Source: Candidatus Bathyarchaeota archaeon (GTDB taxonomy: Archaea > Thermoproteota > Bathyarchaeia > TCS64). Taken from it: a stretch of 64,000 nucleotides of DNA. Position 1 is the first letter of the stretch; each line of letters starts with the position of its first letter. The translations under genes and the position numbers were made by a program. The notes below the pieces were generated by a model. The model worked only from the letters and a program-made list of their open reading frames with translations, ran no database searches and had not been told where the DNA came from. Shown piece by piece: positions 34,176-43,281 of this stretch. Location of the stretch: positions 47,410 to 111,409 of the forward strand of contig PBSW01000027.1 in the NCBI GenBank assembly GCA_002726865.1, written 5' to 3'.

Positions 34176-35210
34176 ATGAGGGCACTGAAGAGCCGACGGT
34201 GGCTACTCCTCACGTCCATAGGACTGATCCTCTTTGCAGCCTATCTTGCCTATACCAACCCGTTCCAGGTTCTTATGGAGGTGGGGCGCTTCGATGTCTG
34301 GGCCTTCACACTCGCCCTCGGAATTAACTACTTAGGGATGTTTTTCCTCGCGGCATCCTGGTACCTTGTGCTCCGGGTCTTGGGGGTAGGGGTGGGGCTC
34401 TGGGAGGCGGTGCAGGCGATGTTTTTGAGCCTCTTTGTGGTCTGGTTGATACCTATCCCTGTAGGTACCGAGGTCATTCGAGCCTATATGGTCAAGGACA
34501 AGGAGAACTCTGATTTTGGGAAGGCCATCACCTCAGTAGTGGTTCACAAGGCCTATTACAACATCAGCTTCGGACTCATCATCGCCTTTGCCTCCCTCAT
34601 GGTCACTATCTTCTGGAGGGGACCAATGCCCATAAGTCCCGGCTTTATCGCTCTCGTTATCCTCTTCGCCCTAAGTTCCAGCATAATATACGGCCTCTTT
34701 CTTAGCCCCATAACTCTGTTGACGTTCTACAGGAGGAGCCCGGCCTGGCTTAAGAGGAACCTCTTCGACAGGCTCGTAGATAATAGTCATGATGAAGAAG
34801 GGTTTCCATCCGTTGTGAGGGAGATCGAATCTGCCATAGGGATTTTGAAGAGAAATCCTCTCCAAAACTTTTTGTCGATCCTTATGGTAGCGTTCCACTG
34901 GAGCACCGGGGCGATAACTGCCTATCTTATTGCCCTGAGCCTGGGTTGGCCCATCGATTTCTGGGTTATCGTGCTTATATATGCCCTCATAGAGTTCATC
35001 CAGCAGCTAAATATATTCATCCCCGGGGGCCTAGGGATCATCGACGCGAGTCTCACTGGCGCCTTTGTAGTTCTTGGTGTTCCGCTGTCCATGGCCTCGG
35101 CAATCTCCCTCCTGACCCGTCTTGCTACTTATTGGCTGGAGCTGGTTTTGGCGGCTACAGTGAGCTTCCTTTATGGTTATCATGAGGGGTTGGGGGAGTA
35201 CCTCCGTTAG
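34176..35210 (+). CDS. flippase-like (UPF0104/LPG synthase TM region) membrane protein
   Basis: About 344 residues with roughly eight membrane helices. The family signature IPGGLGIIDASLTGAFVVLG lies near residue 280, and the N-terminal half has the PIPVGTEVIRAYMVKDKEN motif that parallels the PxxxGxxxRA motif of these proteins. Members include AglD-like proteins and the integral membrane part of lysylphosphatidylglycerol synthases. They act on lipid or lipid-linked sugar transfer. ATG 34176 is preferred over TTG 34122 because the added residues do not fit the family. Confidence 0.82.
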   Translation: MRALKSRRWLLLTSIGLILFAAYLAYTNPFQVLMEVGRFDVWAFTLALGINYLGMFFLAASWYLVLRVLGVGVGLWEAVQAMFLSLFVVWLIPIPVGTEVIRAYMVKDKENSDFGKAITSVVVHKAYYNISFGLIIAFASLMVTIFWRGPMPISPGFIALVILFALSSSIIYGLFLSPITLLTFYRRSPAWLKRNLFDRLVDNSHDEEGFPSVVREIESAIGILKRNPLQNFLSILMVAFHWSTGAITAYLIALSLGWPIDFWVIVLIYALIEFIQQLNIFIPGGLGIIDASLTGAFVVLGVPLSMASAISLLTRLATYWLELVLAATVSFLYGYHEGLGEYLR

Positions 35211-35225
35211 TTTCCTTAATTATGA

Positions 35226-35279
35226 ATATCGCTAGAGATTGATTTATATACTCCCAGCAACTCCGATATCACTAGAGAT
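35226..35279 (+). promoter_or_regulatory. direct repeats flanking a TATA box
   Basis: ATATCGCTAGAGAT (35226-35239) and ATATCACTAGAGAT (35266-35279) differ at one base. They are spaced 40 bp apart on either side of the TATA box TTTATATA (35243-35250) of the small membrane protein gene. The layout suggests a paired regulator site. Confidence 0.5.
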
Positions 35280-35294
35280 ATAGGTGAATTTATT

Positions 35295-35546
35295 ATGGAA
35301 TGGTACATCAACACACTTATCGCATTCTGCAGCTACCTTCTCGGCATGGCCTTTGCCGGGAGTTTCCTAGGCAGGAAGTGGATGGGGAGCGCTGACGTCT
35401 ACCTCCACAAGCTCTTCAAGAAAGAGGTGACCATGAGCAAGTACCTGGTTTGGAAGCACTTCTACTGTATAGACAACCCTCCAAAGCCCCGGAGCCTTAC
35501 GAAACCAGTCACCCTGAGCGAGTTTATCCTTGCTAAGCTTTTCTAA
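35295..35546 (+). CDS. small single-span membrane protein, unknown function
   Basis: An 83-residue protein. Residues 5-25 (INTLIAFCSYLLGMAFAGSFLG) form a membrane helix or uncleaved signal. A basic soluble tail of about 55 residues includes HKLFKKEV and DNPPKPRSL. A clear TATA box and GGTG ribosome site support expression. It is 55 nt from the Gfo/Idh gene, probably in the same direction but separately initiated. No homologous family is recognised. Confidence 0.6.
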   Translation: MEWYINTLIAFCSYLLGMAFAGSFLGRKWMGSADVYLHKLFKKEVTMSKYLVWKHFYCIDNPPKPRSLTKPVTLSEFILAKLF

Positions 35547-35601
35547 CCTCAGAGACGGCTCTGGAAGACTAATAAACTTCAACCAGCACCAATGAGTTGG
35601 T

Positions 35602-36609
35602 ATGCTCCGGCTGGGTATCATCGGCTGCGGGAAAGTAACCACCATGTTCCACCTCAGATCTATCAAGGAGGTGGAGGATGTCACAGTAACGGCTGTCGCA
35701 GACTTAAACCAGAAGCGAATGGAGAACGTCCGCGGGAAGGCGGGTGCCTTGAAGGGTTACACCTCTCCTGAGGAGCTTCTGACAGACCCCGATGTAGAGG
35801 TCGTCGCCATTAACACCCCGCCCCGATTCCACGAGACCCTAGTCCTTAAAGCTATTGAGGCCGGAAAACACGCCCTGTGTGAGAAGCCATTGGCCCAGAC
35901 CCTAGAGGGCTGCAAGAGGATTGGCGAGGCCCAGACTAATACGGGACTGGTGGTTCTCCCAGTTCACAACTACGCTTTTACACCCTGCCTCATCACAGCC
36001 AGGGAGCTGATCGAGAAAGGAGAGATAGGAGCCCTCCAAGAGATCGACGTCAAGTTTGACAACAACCTTTGGAGCTATGGATCCAAGACTGATTTCAGGA
36101 CCAAAGTAGCCTATGGCCTCGTAGAGGATATACTCCCCCACGCCCTCTCAGTGGTCCAAGTGCTCTCAGACCCCGTTTCTGAAGTTGCCGAGGCCGAGGG
36201 CTATATGAGGAGATACCAGGTCCTGGACAACATCAGGCTCATTATGGCAACCGGAAGCGGCGTCACGGTCCGGGGGGAGATGAACTGGACCAGCCTCATC
36301 CCAGGCTTTAAGGTTAAGGTCTCAGGGGATGAAGGTACCATCCAAATCGACCTCATGAAAGCCCCTCAAGGGGGGACCTTAAAAACCGAAAGAGGAAGCA
36401 AACGTATAGGCGGGATGAACTTAGGTCAGTACCTTGACCTCATCCTACTCAAGCACCCCGCCTTTGTGGGTCAATACGAGCATCTGGTTTCCACCGTCAG
36501 GGGTGATGCGGAGCCCTTGTTCACCGTGGATGACGAGATCCTGATGATGGGTGTCCTCGAGGACGTCGTCAGGATCCTATCCAATGATGAAAAGGGGGAG
36601 AAAAAGTGA
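35602..36609 (+). CDS. Gfo/Idh/MocA family NAD(P)-dependent oxidoreductase
   Basis: A 335-residue two-domain oxidoreductase. The N-terminal Rossmann motif is RLGIIGCGKVTTMFHLRSI and the family's conserved EKP follows in GKHALCEKPLAQTLEG near 93. DILPHALSVVQVL near 173 corresponds to the catalytic-region GxHxxD segment, though the exact His/Asp spacing is atypical. It acts on sugars or polyols such as inositol; the substrate is unknown. Its stop overlaps the GTG start of the downstream DUF362 gene by four nucleotides, so they form one unit. Confidence 0.85.
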   Translation: MLRLGIIGCGKVTTMFHLRSIKEVEDVTVTAVADLNQKRMENVRGKAGALKGYTSPEELLTDPDVEVVAINTPPRFHETLVLKAIEAGKHALCEKPLAQTLEGCKRIGEAQTNTGLVVLPVHNYAFTPCLITARELIEKGEIGALQEIDVKFDNNLWSYGSKTDFRTKVAYGLVEDILPHALSVVQVLSDPVSEVAEAEGYMRRYQVLDNIRLIMATGSGVTVRGEMNWTSLIPGFKVKVSGDEGTIQIDLMKAPQGGTLKTERGSKRIGGMNLGQYLDLILLKHPAFVGQYEHLVSTVRGDAEPLFTVDDEILMMGVLEDVVRILSNDEKGEKK

Positions 36610-37478
36610 TCCGCGAAAGGGTCTCTCTCGTCGAGGCGGGAGACGATATCCAGAAGGCTGTGACAAGATCTATTGATCTAATAGGCGGACTGGGGCTCAA
36701 GGGCGGCGAACGGGTTGTTGTCAAGCCCAACCTTTGCAACGCTAAGAACCCCTACGGAATGGTGACAACCGACTTCGCCATTCTGGAGGCAGTCCTCTGT
36801 CTCGTTAGAAAGGAAACTGATAACATCACCGTGGTAGAGTCTGACAACATCTCCGATACCGCGGATAATCGGGCAGCCAGATCGGGGCTCCTGGATAAGC
36901 TGGATGATCTCAGTATCAGCTTCATGAACCTCACCCGGGACGATCACGAGGTCCATGAGGTCGCGGGTAAAAAGCTCCGGCTCCCCCGGACTGTTCTTGA
37001 CGCTGATTATTTTGTGAACCTCCCAAAGATCAAGACCGAGGGCCACGTCTCAGTTACCCTCAGCATAAAGAACCTTTTTGGGGTCCTTCAGAGGAGGAAG
37101 AAGAGCGTGCTCCACAGAAGGCTTAACGAGATCCTCCCATACCTTGCCAAGACCGTGAGGCATGACCTCATTGTTGTTGACGGTCTCGTAGCGATGGAGG
37201 GCAACGGGCCTATCATCGGGACACCCAGAGAGATGGGAATTGTTATTGCGGGGCGAAATCCTGTATCGGTGGACGCCTTCTGCGCGCGGTTGATGTGTTT
37301 TGATCCCTCTGAGATCCTCCACATTATAAAATCTCATGAGATGGGGCTGGGTGAATTGGATCCAGAAGTTCTAGGGGACAGCTGGCAGAGATTTGTTTGC
37401 GAGTTCGATAGGCCCTACTCGTTGAAGGCCTCTTTGAAGTCTATTGGGTCCATCAAGAAAGTCTACTTCCCGGGATAA
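36606..37478 (+). CDS. DUF362 domain protein
   Basis: A 290-residue protein of the DUF362 family. It has VVVKPNLCNAKNP near 43, NLPKIKTEGHVSVTLSIKN near 138 and GTPREMGIVIAGRNPVSVDA near 205, all family blocks. It has no C-terminal ferredoxin domain, which many DUF362 proteins carry. It starts at GTG 36606 within the stop of the Gfo/Idh gene. Function is unknown; a DUF362 paralogue is encoded at 42280-43149. Confidence 0.85.
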   Translation: MIRERVSLVEAGDDIQKAVTRSIDLIGGLGLKGGERVVVKPNLCNAKNPYGMVTTDFAILEAVLCLVRKETDNITVVESDNISDTADNRAARSGLLDKLDDLSISFMNLTRDDHEVHEVAGKKLRLPRTVLDADYFVNLPKIKTEGHVSVTLSIKNLFGVLQRRKKSVLHRRLNEILPYLAKTVRHDLIVVDGLVAMEGNGPIIGTPREMGIVIAGRNPVSVDAFCARLMCFDPSEILHIIKSHEMGLGELDPEVLGDSWQRFVCEFDRPYSLKASLKSIGSIKKVYFPG

Positions 37479-37702
37479 ACCACCACGCGCTTAAAAAATA
37501 CCGGAGACGTTGGAAGGCTTAGTCTCAACTGAAGAACCTGAGCTTCTACGTTATGGATAAGCCGCCTATGTTTTCTATAGGCCTCACAAAGTAGAACGAG
37601 ATTGCGGAGTATGGCGGACACCGAGAATACGTTGAACGCGAACTTGTAGCTGTCGTATACGTTAAATATGTAGCCGGCAAATATGGGACCTACTTGCTTT
37701 GT
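37463..37702 (-). pseudogene. C-terminal remnant of an MFS transporter
   Basis: An open stretch without a start translates as KQVGPIFAGYIFNVYDSYKF then AFNVFSVSAIL, the penultimate-helix region of major facilitator proteins of the oxalate/formate antiporter kind. It decays into unrelated sequence, ending at TAG 37463 inside the 3' end of the DUF362 gene. No upstream portion is preserved next to it. Confidence 0.5.
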
Positions 37703-38069
37703 GCAAAATAGGAATTAAGTGAAATTTTCAAATACTCGATTATCTTCTCACACGCTATTTCCAGAATGAAAGTAATCTATGGCAAACTGATCTTACTCAA
37801 CGGACTACTAACAAAGATCTGTGTAGGAACTGGCACTAAACTCCAACTTTTCTATATTTAGACCGGGAAAAGCTCCAAGCTTCAACCATCATATCTCTGG
37901 GGTTGTCCAAGAACTTCAGTCCGTAACCCATCATAAGCAACTAACGAAACACAAACATCCTGACGAGGAGAAGCGCCACGTAATATCAAATCAACGTCTT
38001 CAGGAGAAGGAACCTTTTCCCGTTTAGATTCGGTACGACCGATCTTTATTCTATGTCGAAGATCTACGT

Positions 38070-38220
38070 CATTGTAAGATAGCCATCTACGAACACGGCC
38101 ACGCCAATCACAGGAGTGACAACTATAGCAGCACCGCCTACTGGTACCAGACAGAGCCCCACAAGCCCCTACAGAAGCTCCTTCCCGTCAAGGAAAGGAT
38201 TCTGAGGGAGAACAACTCCC
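38070..38220 (+). pseudogene. C-terminal remnant of a DUF2961 (GH172-like) glycosidase gene
   Basis: A start-less stretch reads IYEHGHANHRSDNYSSTAYW, then YQTEPHKPLQKLLPVKERIL. It corresponds to the strongly conserved EHG...DYSSxAYWYQxEPH end of DUF2961 proteins, some of which are glycoside hydrolase family 172. The rest of the gene is missing or scrambled, and the fragment runs into the 3' end of the convergent ornithine cyclodeaminase-type gene. Confidence 0.6.
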
Positions 38221-39464
38221 TAAGCGGGGGCTTGGCTTTTCTCGAGGGCCTCCACAAGGAGGGAAAGGAAGGGGCCCACGTCGGTCACCACGCCGATTGC
38301 CTGGCTTGTACCCCGGTCGCTGAGCTTGGTCACCACTGCGGGGTTGATGTCCACGCAGGCGATCTTGACCCGGGAGCTCAGCATGTTCCCCACAGCGATG
38401 CTGTGGAGCGTCGAGGCTAGCATCACGACGTAGTCGGCGTCCCTTACTAGCTCCCTGTACAGGCTCTGGGCCTCCACGGAGCTCTGGATCACCTCGGGGA
38501 TGGGACCGTCGTCCCTTATGGAGCTGGCCAGCGCAAAGGGAATATTGTTCACGATAAGCTGATAGAAGATGCCCTTGTCAAGCTTCCCCTTCTCTACCAT
38601 GAGCTTCATGGAGCCCGCCTTCATCACTTCGTTGATCGCTGCGATATGGTTCCTGGACTCCCTCCTACCGGAGACACGACCCAGCTCAACACCGAGGCTC
38701 GTGCCAAAAAGGGCACACTCCACGTCGTGGACAGCCAAAGCGTTCCCCGCGAGGATGGCATCGACGTAGCCCATCTGGATCATCTTCGCGAGAGCAGGCG
38801 AGGCTCCAGTGTGGACCACTGCGGGTCCCGCTACCACGACGATCTTGCCGCCTCTCTCAGAGGTCCTGCGGAGGTCTTCGGCGATGTTCTTGATTATCAG
38901 GGCGGAGGGTTTCTCGGAGGATGCATCGCTGGTCATGAACTCGAATATACCCATGCCCTCCCGGGGTCGCTCAGGGAGCCTTATTCGGATGCCCCGCTCC
39001 CCAGTCACCACAAGATCCCCCTTCTCAACCAGCCTGATAGGCTTACACCGGACCCTTCCAGTAATGGGATCCACGACTATTTGCTTGTCCATCATGAGTT
39101 CCTCAACCTCTACCCAGCGACCGCCTATGTAGACAGAGGTGGAGTGATGGGTGGTGGAGTAGAAGTCGTCGGGGAGCACCATGTCCCGGGGCGCTGGGGA
39201 GTAGCTTACCTCAAGGGTCTCAGGAACCGTGGCCCCGAAGCGGAAGACATTACTCAGTATCGAATCCAGATGCTCCTGACTCTCCCCATAGACATCGATC
39301 CGGGCGTAGCTTTGATCCTCCTTCCGCTTCCCCACGTTGAACTCAAGGATCTCGAAGGATCCCTGGAGGTCCATGATGGCGTCCAGTATCTTTGTCAGAA
39401 TCATGGAGTCGATGAGATGTCCCTCAACCTCGATCAACTGGGAGAACGCATCAGTAATACCCAA
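38220..39464 (-). CDS. archaeal ornithine cyclodeaminase-type protein (LOR/SDH domain, TIGR00300)
   Basis: A 414-residue protein. The N-terminal LOR/SDH-conserved region opens with QLIEVEGHLIDSMILTKILD and contains DDFYSTTHHSTSVYIGGRW near 102. A C-terminal NAD-binding domain includes VVVAGPAVVHTGASPALAKM and IKIACVDINP-like VKIACVDINPAVVTKLSDRG. Members in methanogens convert ornithine to proline, and relatives form the catalytic half of cyanobacterial ArgZ/AgrE. It probably makes proline here. It has no clear operon partners and is bordered by decayed genes. Confidence 0.82.
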   Translation of the reverse strand: MGITDAFSQLIEVEGHLIDSMILTKILDAIMDLQGSFEILEFNVGKRKEDQSYARIDVYGESQEHLDSILSNVFRFGATVPETLEVSYSPAPRDMVLPDDFYSTTHHSTSVYIGGRWVEVEELMMDKQIVVDPITGRVRCKPIRLVEKGDLVVTGERGIRIRLPERPREGMGIFEFMTSDASSEKPSALIIKNIAEDLRRTSERGGKIVVVAGPAVVHTGASPALAKMIQMGYVDAILAGNALAVHDVECALFGTSLGVELGRVSGRRESRNHIAAINEVMKAGSMKLMVEKGKLDKGIFYQLIVNNIPFALASSIRDDGPIPEVIQSSVEAQSLYRELVRDADYVVMLASTLHSIAVGNMLSSRVKIACVDINPAVVTKLSDRGTSQAIGVVTDVGPFLSLLVEALEKSQAPA

Positions 39465-39539
39465 GAGTACCCCTTGTTCCGGTTTTCATCGCGAACCCTG
39501 TATCCATCTGCAGGTTCATAAAGAATATCCACGGCAGAA

Positions 39540-39871
39540 TCACATGTTCAAACGCGTGAATACATACAGCCAGGTGAAAATTGCGGTGATCACGCTCGGG
39601 AATATCGGATCGCCCGCATCCAGTAGATTTCCAAGGAGAAAAATGGGGAAAGCCCGAACAGGACTATCATGACCAACGCCAATCCCCGTACGACCTTCAG
39701 CACACCACGCCGCCTGTCACCGGATTCGTAGAAGAACTCCCCAGCTCCGAGGGCGTGGAGGATAACGCTGATCAGGAGGACCCAGTATCCGTAGAACACC
39801 CCCAATCGGCTCCTTATTCCTCGGTCGCCTAGCATTGGTTCATCACCATGCGAGGAGAGCAAATAAGTCAT
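39540..39871 (-). pseudogene. frameshifted small three-helix membrane protein
   Basis: The first frame (ATG 39871) gives LGVFYGYWVLLISVILHALG and RGLALVMIVLFGLSP, two membrane helices, then loses sense. A one-base shift at a T5 run near 39640 restores IFLLGNLLDAGDPIFPSVIT and AIFTWLYVFTRLNM, a third helix, ending at TGA 39540. The reconstructed protein is about 110 residues. A decayed gene, a sequencing error in the homopolymer, or programmed slippage would all give this pattern. The family is not recognised; the first helix resembles MFS N-termini. Confidence 0.5.
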
Positions 39872-40330
39872 TAACGACCGCAGGAAAAGACACAGATTTC
39901 AGACTATAAGATCATCCTTCAATATCTCCGGATTGTCTCAGTGATCAATTCTCCAAAATTTATGATTATTCTACTAAACAAGGGTCCTGCTCTATCCATG
40001 AAAACTATTCCTCAATAACTCTTGAACGGGAGGATAACTCGCCTAAACCTATTGATTCTATAGATCTTTCTGCCCATCAAAAATGGAGAACTTTACCTTC
40101 TAAGTTAATACGAATACTTCTCAAACTAACCCTATCAAACAAGCCGACATAATTTAAAAAACATGAAAAAATTTGGTTTTGAATCATTGTTAGTGTTTGC
40201 TAACCATCCCTAATTACACACTACTCTGAATTATTGGTAAACCAAGTCTCTCAATGAGGCGCGCACGTGCTCACTGTAGGAAACGCGTATACAACTTTAA
40301 TGGAGTTAAATGTATCGCAGTCATAGCTCC
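39872..40330. other. AT-rich non-coding stretch
   Basis: About 460 nt, markedly AT-rich, with no credible gene, tRNA or repeat array. It separates the frameshifted membrane protein from the MFS gene. Confidence 0.45.
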
Positions 40331-41569
40331 TCATTCTGCAAAGTGTTCCCGCTCGGAGTTGAGTGTGTCCGGGATAGAGTTTAGGAGGGGCATCCTGACA
40401 AGAACATCCACGATAAGGGGGATGATGAAGACAAGGGCTGGATTAAAGTTCTCATAGATGTAGCCCCCAATGAGGATCGAGGGGATCCTTAGGAGGTTCT
40501 GGAAGAGGCTGACGAACCCCGTCCACCGTCCCCTGTACTCAGCAGGCACCATCTCCATGTTCATCATGTTGAAGGCGTTGGAGCTCATCATGATTCCCCT
40601 GCAACCCCAGGCCAAAAGGAGCATCCACGAGGTATCTATTGGGGAGAAAATTAGGAGAAGAGTGCTGAGGTAGTAGAAGGGACGGGTGATGAAGATTATG
40701 AACTTCCTTCCTCTGGTATCGGCCAGGTTTCCGATAGGAATGGCGAGGAGCATCGAGACGATGATGAATGAGGTCCCCATATAACCAATGGTGAGGGAGT
40801 TGGCCCCCTTGATCTCTGCAACGTAAACAAAGATGAAGGGCCTGCTCATCCCCATGGTGATGGAGCCCAGAGCCTGGACTAGGGCGAAACGTCCTAGGTT
40901 CTCCCCTGCTTCCAACATCTCTCTGAATTGACCTATCATTTTGTTCGTTTGGGCCTTCCCCATAGGCCTAGTGTCTTTTAGATTGCGGGCTACGTAGAAA
41001 GATATGACAGCGAAGCCGACGAGCTGGATGAAATAGAGAGGACGGATTCCATCAATGGATATACCCCCGGATAGGTAGACGAGGGCCCCCCCAATGGTAG
41101 GGGCAAAGATGGCAAGGACCTGTCTTAACATAGTTCTGATAGCGAATCCCGTGGCCCTGTTGTGGTCGGTGAGGCTATTAGCGATAATTATATTCTGTAT
41201 TCTGAAGACTAGGGTCATAGTGAGAGTGCCAAAGATTATTGCCGTAAAGATCCACTGCCAATTTTTAGCGAAGGCGTAGCATATGATTGAGATGAGTTGA
41301 AGGGACATCCCGAGGATCATGATTCTCTTGAGGCTGTAGACATCGGATAGCCACCCGGCCGGGATTGACACTATGGCGCTGGCTCCGGCCCCCACCGCCC
41401 TGACGACGCTGAGCTGGATGGGCGTAGCGCCGAGCTCTACAATATAGATGTTGGTAAAGTTTTCTACCATCTGCCGAAGAAAGGTGGCTACTACGCTCCG
41501 AGTGAGGAGGATTTTGTAGTTGCTGGTCTGAGATTGCATAAAGTCACGGAGTCGTTTCAGGAACGCCAA
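40331..41569 (-). CDS. major facilitator superfamily transporter
   Basis: A 412-residue, 12-helix MFS protein. The loop 2-3 motif appears as GWLSDVYSLKRIMILGM near 73, and its pseudo-repeat as GNLADTRGRKFIIFITR near 282, both carrying the D..(G)R/K pattern. It is a secondary transporter of unknown substrate, drug or metabolite efflux being common. The frame's first start is TTG 41569; ATG 41539 (MQSQTSNYK) is an alternative. An AGGAGG-cata-CCTCCT inverted repeat lies just upstream. Confidence 0.82.
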   Translation of the reverse strand: MAFLKRLRDFMQSQTSNYKILLTRSVVATFLRQMVENFTNIYIVELGATPIQLSVVRAVGAGASAIVSIPAGWLSDVYSLKRIMILGMSLQLISIICYAFAKNWQWIFTAIIFGTLTMTLVFRIQNIIIANSLTDHNRATGFAIRTMLRQVLAIFAPTIGGALVYLSGGISIDGIRPLYFIQLVGFAVISFYVARNLKDTRPMGKAQTNKMIGQFREMLEAGENLGRFALVQALGSITMGMSRPFIFVYVAEIKGANSLTIGYMGTSFIIVSMLLAIPIGNLADTRGRKFIIFITRPFYYLSTLLLIFSPIDTSWMLLLAWGCRGIMMSSNAFNMMNMEMVPAEYRGRWTGFVSLFQNLLRIPSILIGGYIYENFNPALVFIIPLIVDVLVRMPLLNSIPDTLNSEREHFAE

Positions 41570-41592
41570 ATAATGTTCACTCGGAAAGTATT

Positions 41593-41625
41593 AGGAGGCA
41601 TACCTCCTCTCTGTATATAACTGTA
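41593..41625 (-). promoter_or_regulatory. inverted repeat next to the MFS gene TATA box
   Basis: AGGAGGCATACCTCCT (41593-41608) is a 6-bp inverted repeat with a 4-nt spacer, between a minus-strand TATA element (TTATATAC near 41618-41625) and the MFS start. It could be an operator for the transporter or a hairpin in its leader. Confidence 0.4.
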
Positions 41626-41756
41626 AATAGCTGCCGGGAGACTTTCTGCGAACTAAAGTCCCCACTGGGTAACCCAAAGTAGATATACAGCTATGAAAGT
41701 GGCTAGATGCAAGGATACACCAGCCCGCTGAGTATCAGGAGAATTTCGGTTATAAA

Positions 41757-42014
41757 ATGACTTTCATTCAGGCCCCGAAAGAGAACTACTGCCCAGGGAT
41801 AGAGGATTTTGTAAGGCCAAGCGTTGCATATGAAGTCTGTGTCTCCTGTGGCGGCCGCGTCGAGATCTGGAGCGACGAGGAAACAGGAGAGTGCCTAGAT
41901 TGCGGTGCAGAGGGAGGGAAGAAAGAGAAGACGCCTTCCTGCCTCGAGTACTGCGAATATGCAGACAAGTGTAATGGCATAATCATGATGAAGCGTGCTC
42001 AGATACCAAAATAG
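41757..42014 (+). CDS. small zinc-ribbon-like Cys-rich protein
   Basis: An 85-residue protein with eight Cys. A ribbon-like pair VCVSCGGRVEIWSDEETGEC and LDCGAE is followed by a second cluster SCLEYCEYADKCNG; another Cys is in ENYCPGIEDF. It probably binds zinc or an Fe-S cluster. A function is not recognised. It is preceded by an AT-rich GGTTATAAAATG start region suggesting a leaderless transcript, and the DUF362 paralogue follows after about 265 nt. Compare the Cys-rich protein beside fibrillarin. Confidence 0.65.
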   Translation: MTFIQAPKENYCPGIEDFVRPSVAYEVCVSCGGRVEIWSDEETGECLDCGAEGGKKEKTPSCLEYCEYADKCNGIIMMKRAQIPK

Positions 42015-42279
42015 CTTCCTCACACGAAGAATTAAAGCTGAATCCCATGGAAAATGGTTTCTCTATGCGCGCTCAACCCCCTACTATCATATAATATATC
42101 CACGTTGAATGCTGTACTTGTAAGGCACATTTAACTCTAGAGGAGAATGCTGAGGCAATTAGAGGCTCTCAGACCCTAAGCCTTTTCTCTCAACTAGGAT
42201 CTCGTTGATTTACACCCTCACTGACGAAAAGCGCTACGCGCGTGTGATTAAGGATAATACCCGCGGTTCCTATTTATCC

Positions 42280-43149
42280 ATGGGTTATGTGATGGATACA
42301 GTCGCTCTGGTAGGGTGCAAGGATAATTTCAAGGAGGCTCTAGAGAAGGCCATCAACCTCATAGGGGGCCTTGGGGATCTATGTTTCCCTTTAATCCTGA
42401 AGCCAAACATGTGCTCTGGGAAGGATGTTACGGGACATGCCAATGTAGAGGTGGGAGTCATAGGGGCCCTGGTGGACCGAATCCTCGAGGATAACCCAGA
42501 GGCATCACTTAGAATAGTTGAGTCTAACAGCGTTGGAAAGTTCGCGAATAAGGCCTTTACACGGTTCGGCTACAGGACCTACGTAGATGAGCTGAGTGAC
42601 CGGGGGATTGACATCTCACTCCACAACCTGAGCAAAGAACCGTTGGTACCGACCGATTACGATGGCTACTATTTAAAGAGACCTGAAATGCCTAGCCTCC
42701 TAATGGATGCAGGGGGGCTCATCTCTGTAGCGTTGGCCAAGACCCATGGCCTCACCTTTGTGACGGGGGCGCTTAAGAATCTCTTCGGACTGCTCCCGAG
42801 TAAAGGGAAGGGGATCTATCATCCTGAGATCCACAAGGTGATATTAGATCTAAATCTGATATTTAGGAGTAGGTTGTCCCTCATTGATGGGAGGGTGGGA
42901 CTAGAAGGTGTGGTGAAAGGAACCCCCCGGGAGCTGGGGTGCATTATTCTAGGAAGAAACCCTGCCTCGGTGGATGCTACGATGGCCCGGGTGATGGGTT
43001 TTGATCCCAGGAGAATCCGACACATAGTGGAGGCGGTTGGGCATGGGCTAGGGAGTCTGGACCCTGTGGTGGTAGGAAGCGACGTTGGGTCCCACGTGGT
43101 GGAGTTCAGGGAGGCTAAAGGATTGAAGGCCAACGCAGTGCTCGGGTGA
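42280..43149 (+). CDS. second DUF362 domain protein
   Basis: About 290 residues from ATG 42280 (ATG 42292 is equally possible; the open frame reaches TTG 42205). It shares the DUF362 blocks with the protein at 36606: LILKPNMCSGKD near 45, AKTHGLTFVTGALKNLFGLL near 150 and GTPRELGCIILGRNPASVDA near 235. Like its paralogue it lacks a ferredoxin domain. The two probably have related but distinct substrates. Function unknown. Confidence 0.82.
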   Translation: MGYVMDTVALVGCKDNFKEALEKAINLIGGLGDLCFPLILKPNMCSGKDVTGHANVEVGVIGALVDRILEDNPEASLRIVESNSVGKFANKAFTRFGYRTYVDELSDRGIDISLHNLSKEPLVPTDYDGYYLKRPEMPSLLMDAGGLISVALAKTHGLTFVTGALKNLFGLLPSKGKGIYHPEIHKVILDLNLIFRSRLSLIDGRVGLEGVVKGTPRELGCIILGRNPASVDATMARVMGFDPRRIRHIVEAVGHGLGSLDPVVVGSDVGSHVVEFREAKGLKANAVLG

Positions 43150-43281
43150 TGCTTTGCCTGCTACTAATTTACTTTTCCTCATCCGTGCTCATTAGTTGAG
43201 GAGGTTTGTGTCTTTGGCTTTCTTGTTTTATGATAACACTGGTGCACTTCTAATTTGTAAGTTCAGAATAATATAGGTATA

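Noticed and set aside
38646..39521. 291-aa plus-strand frame antisense to the ornithine cyclodeaminase-type gene
   Set aside because: It is the complement of a well-recognised protein and its composition is that of a shadow frame.
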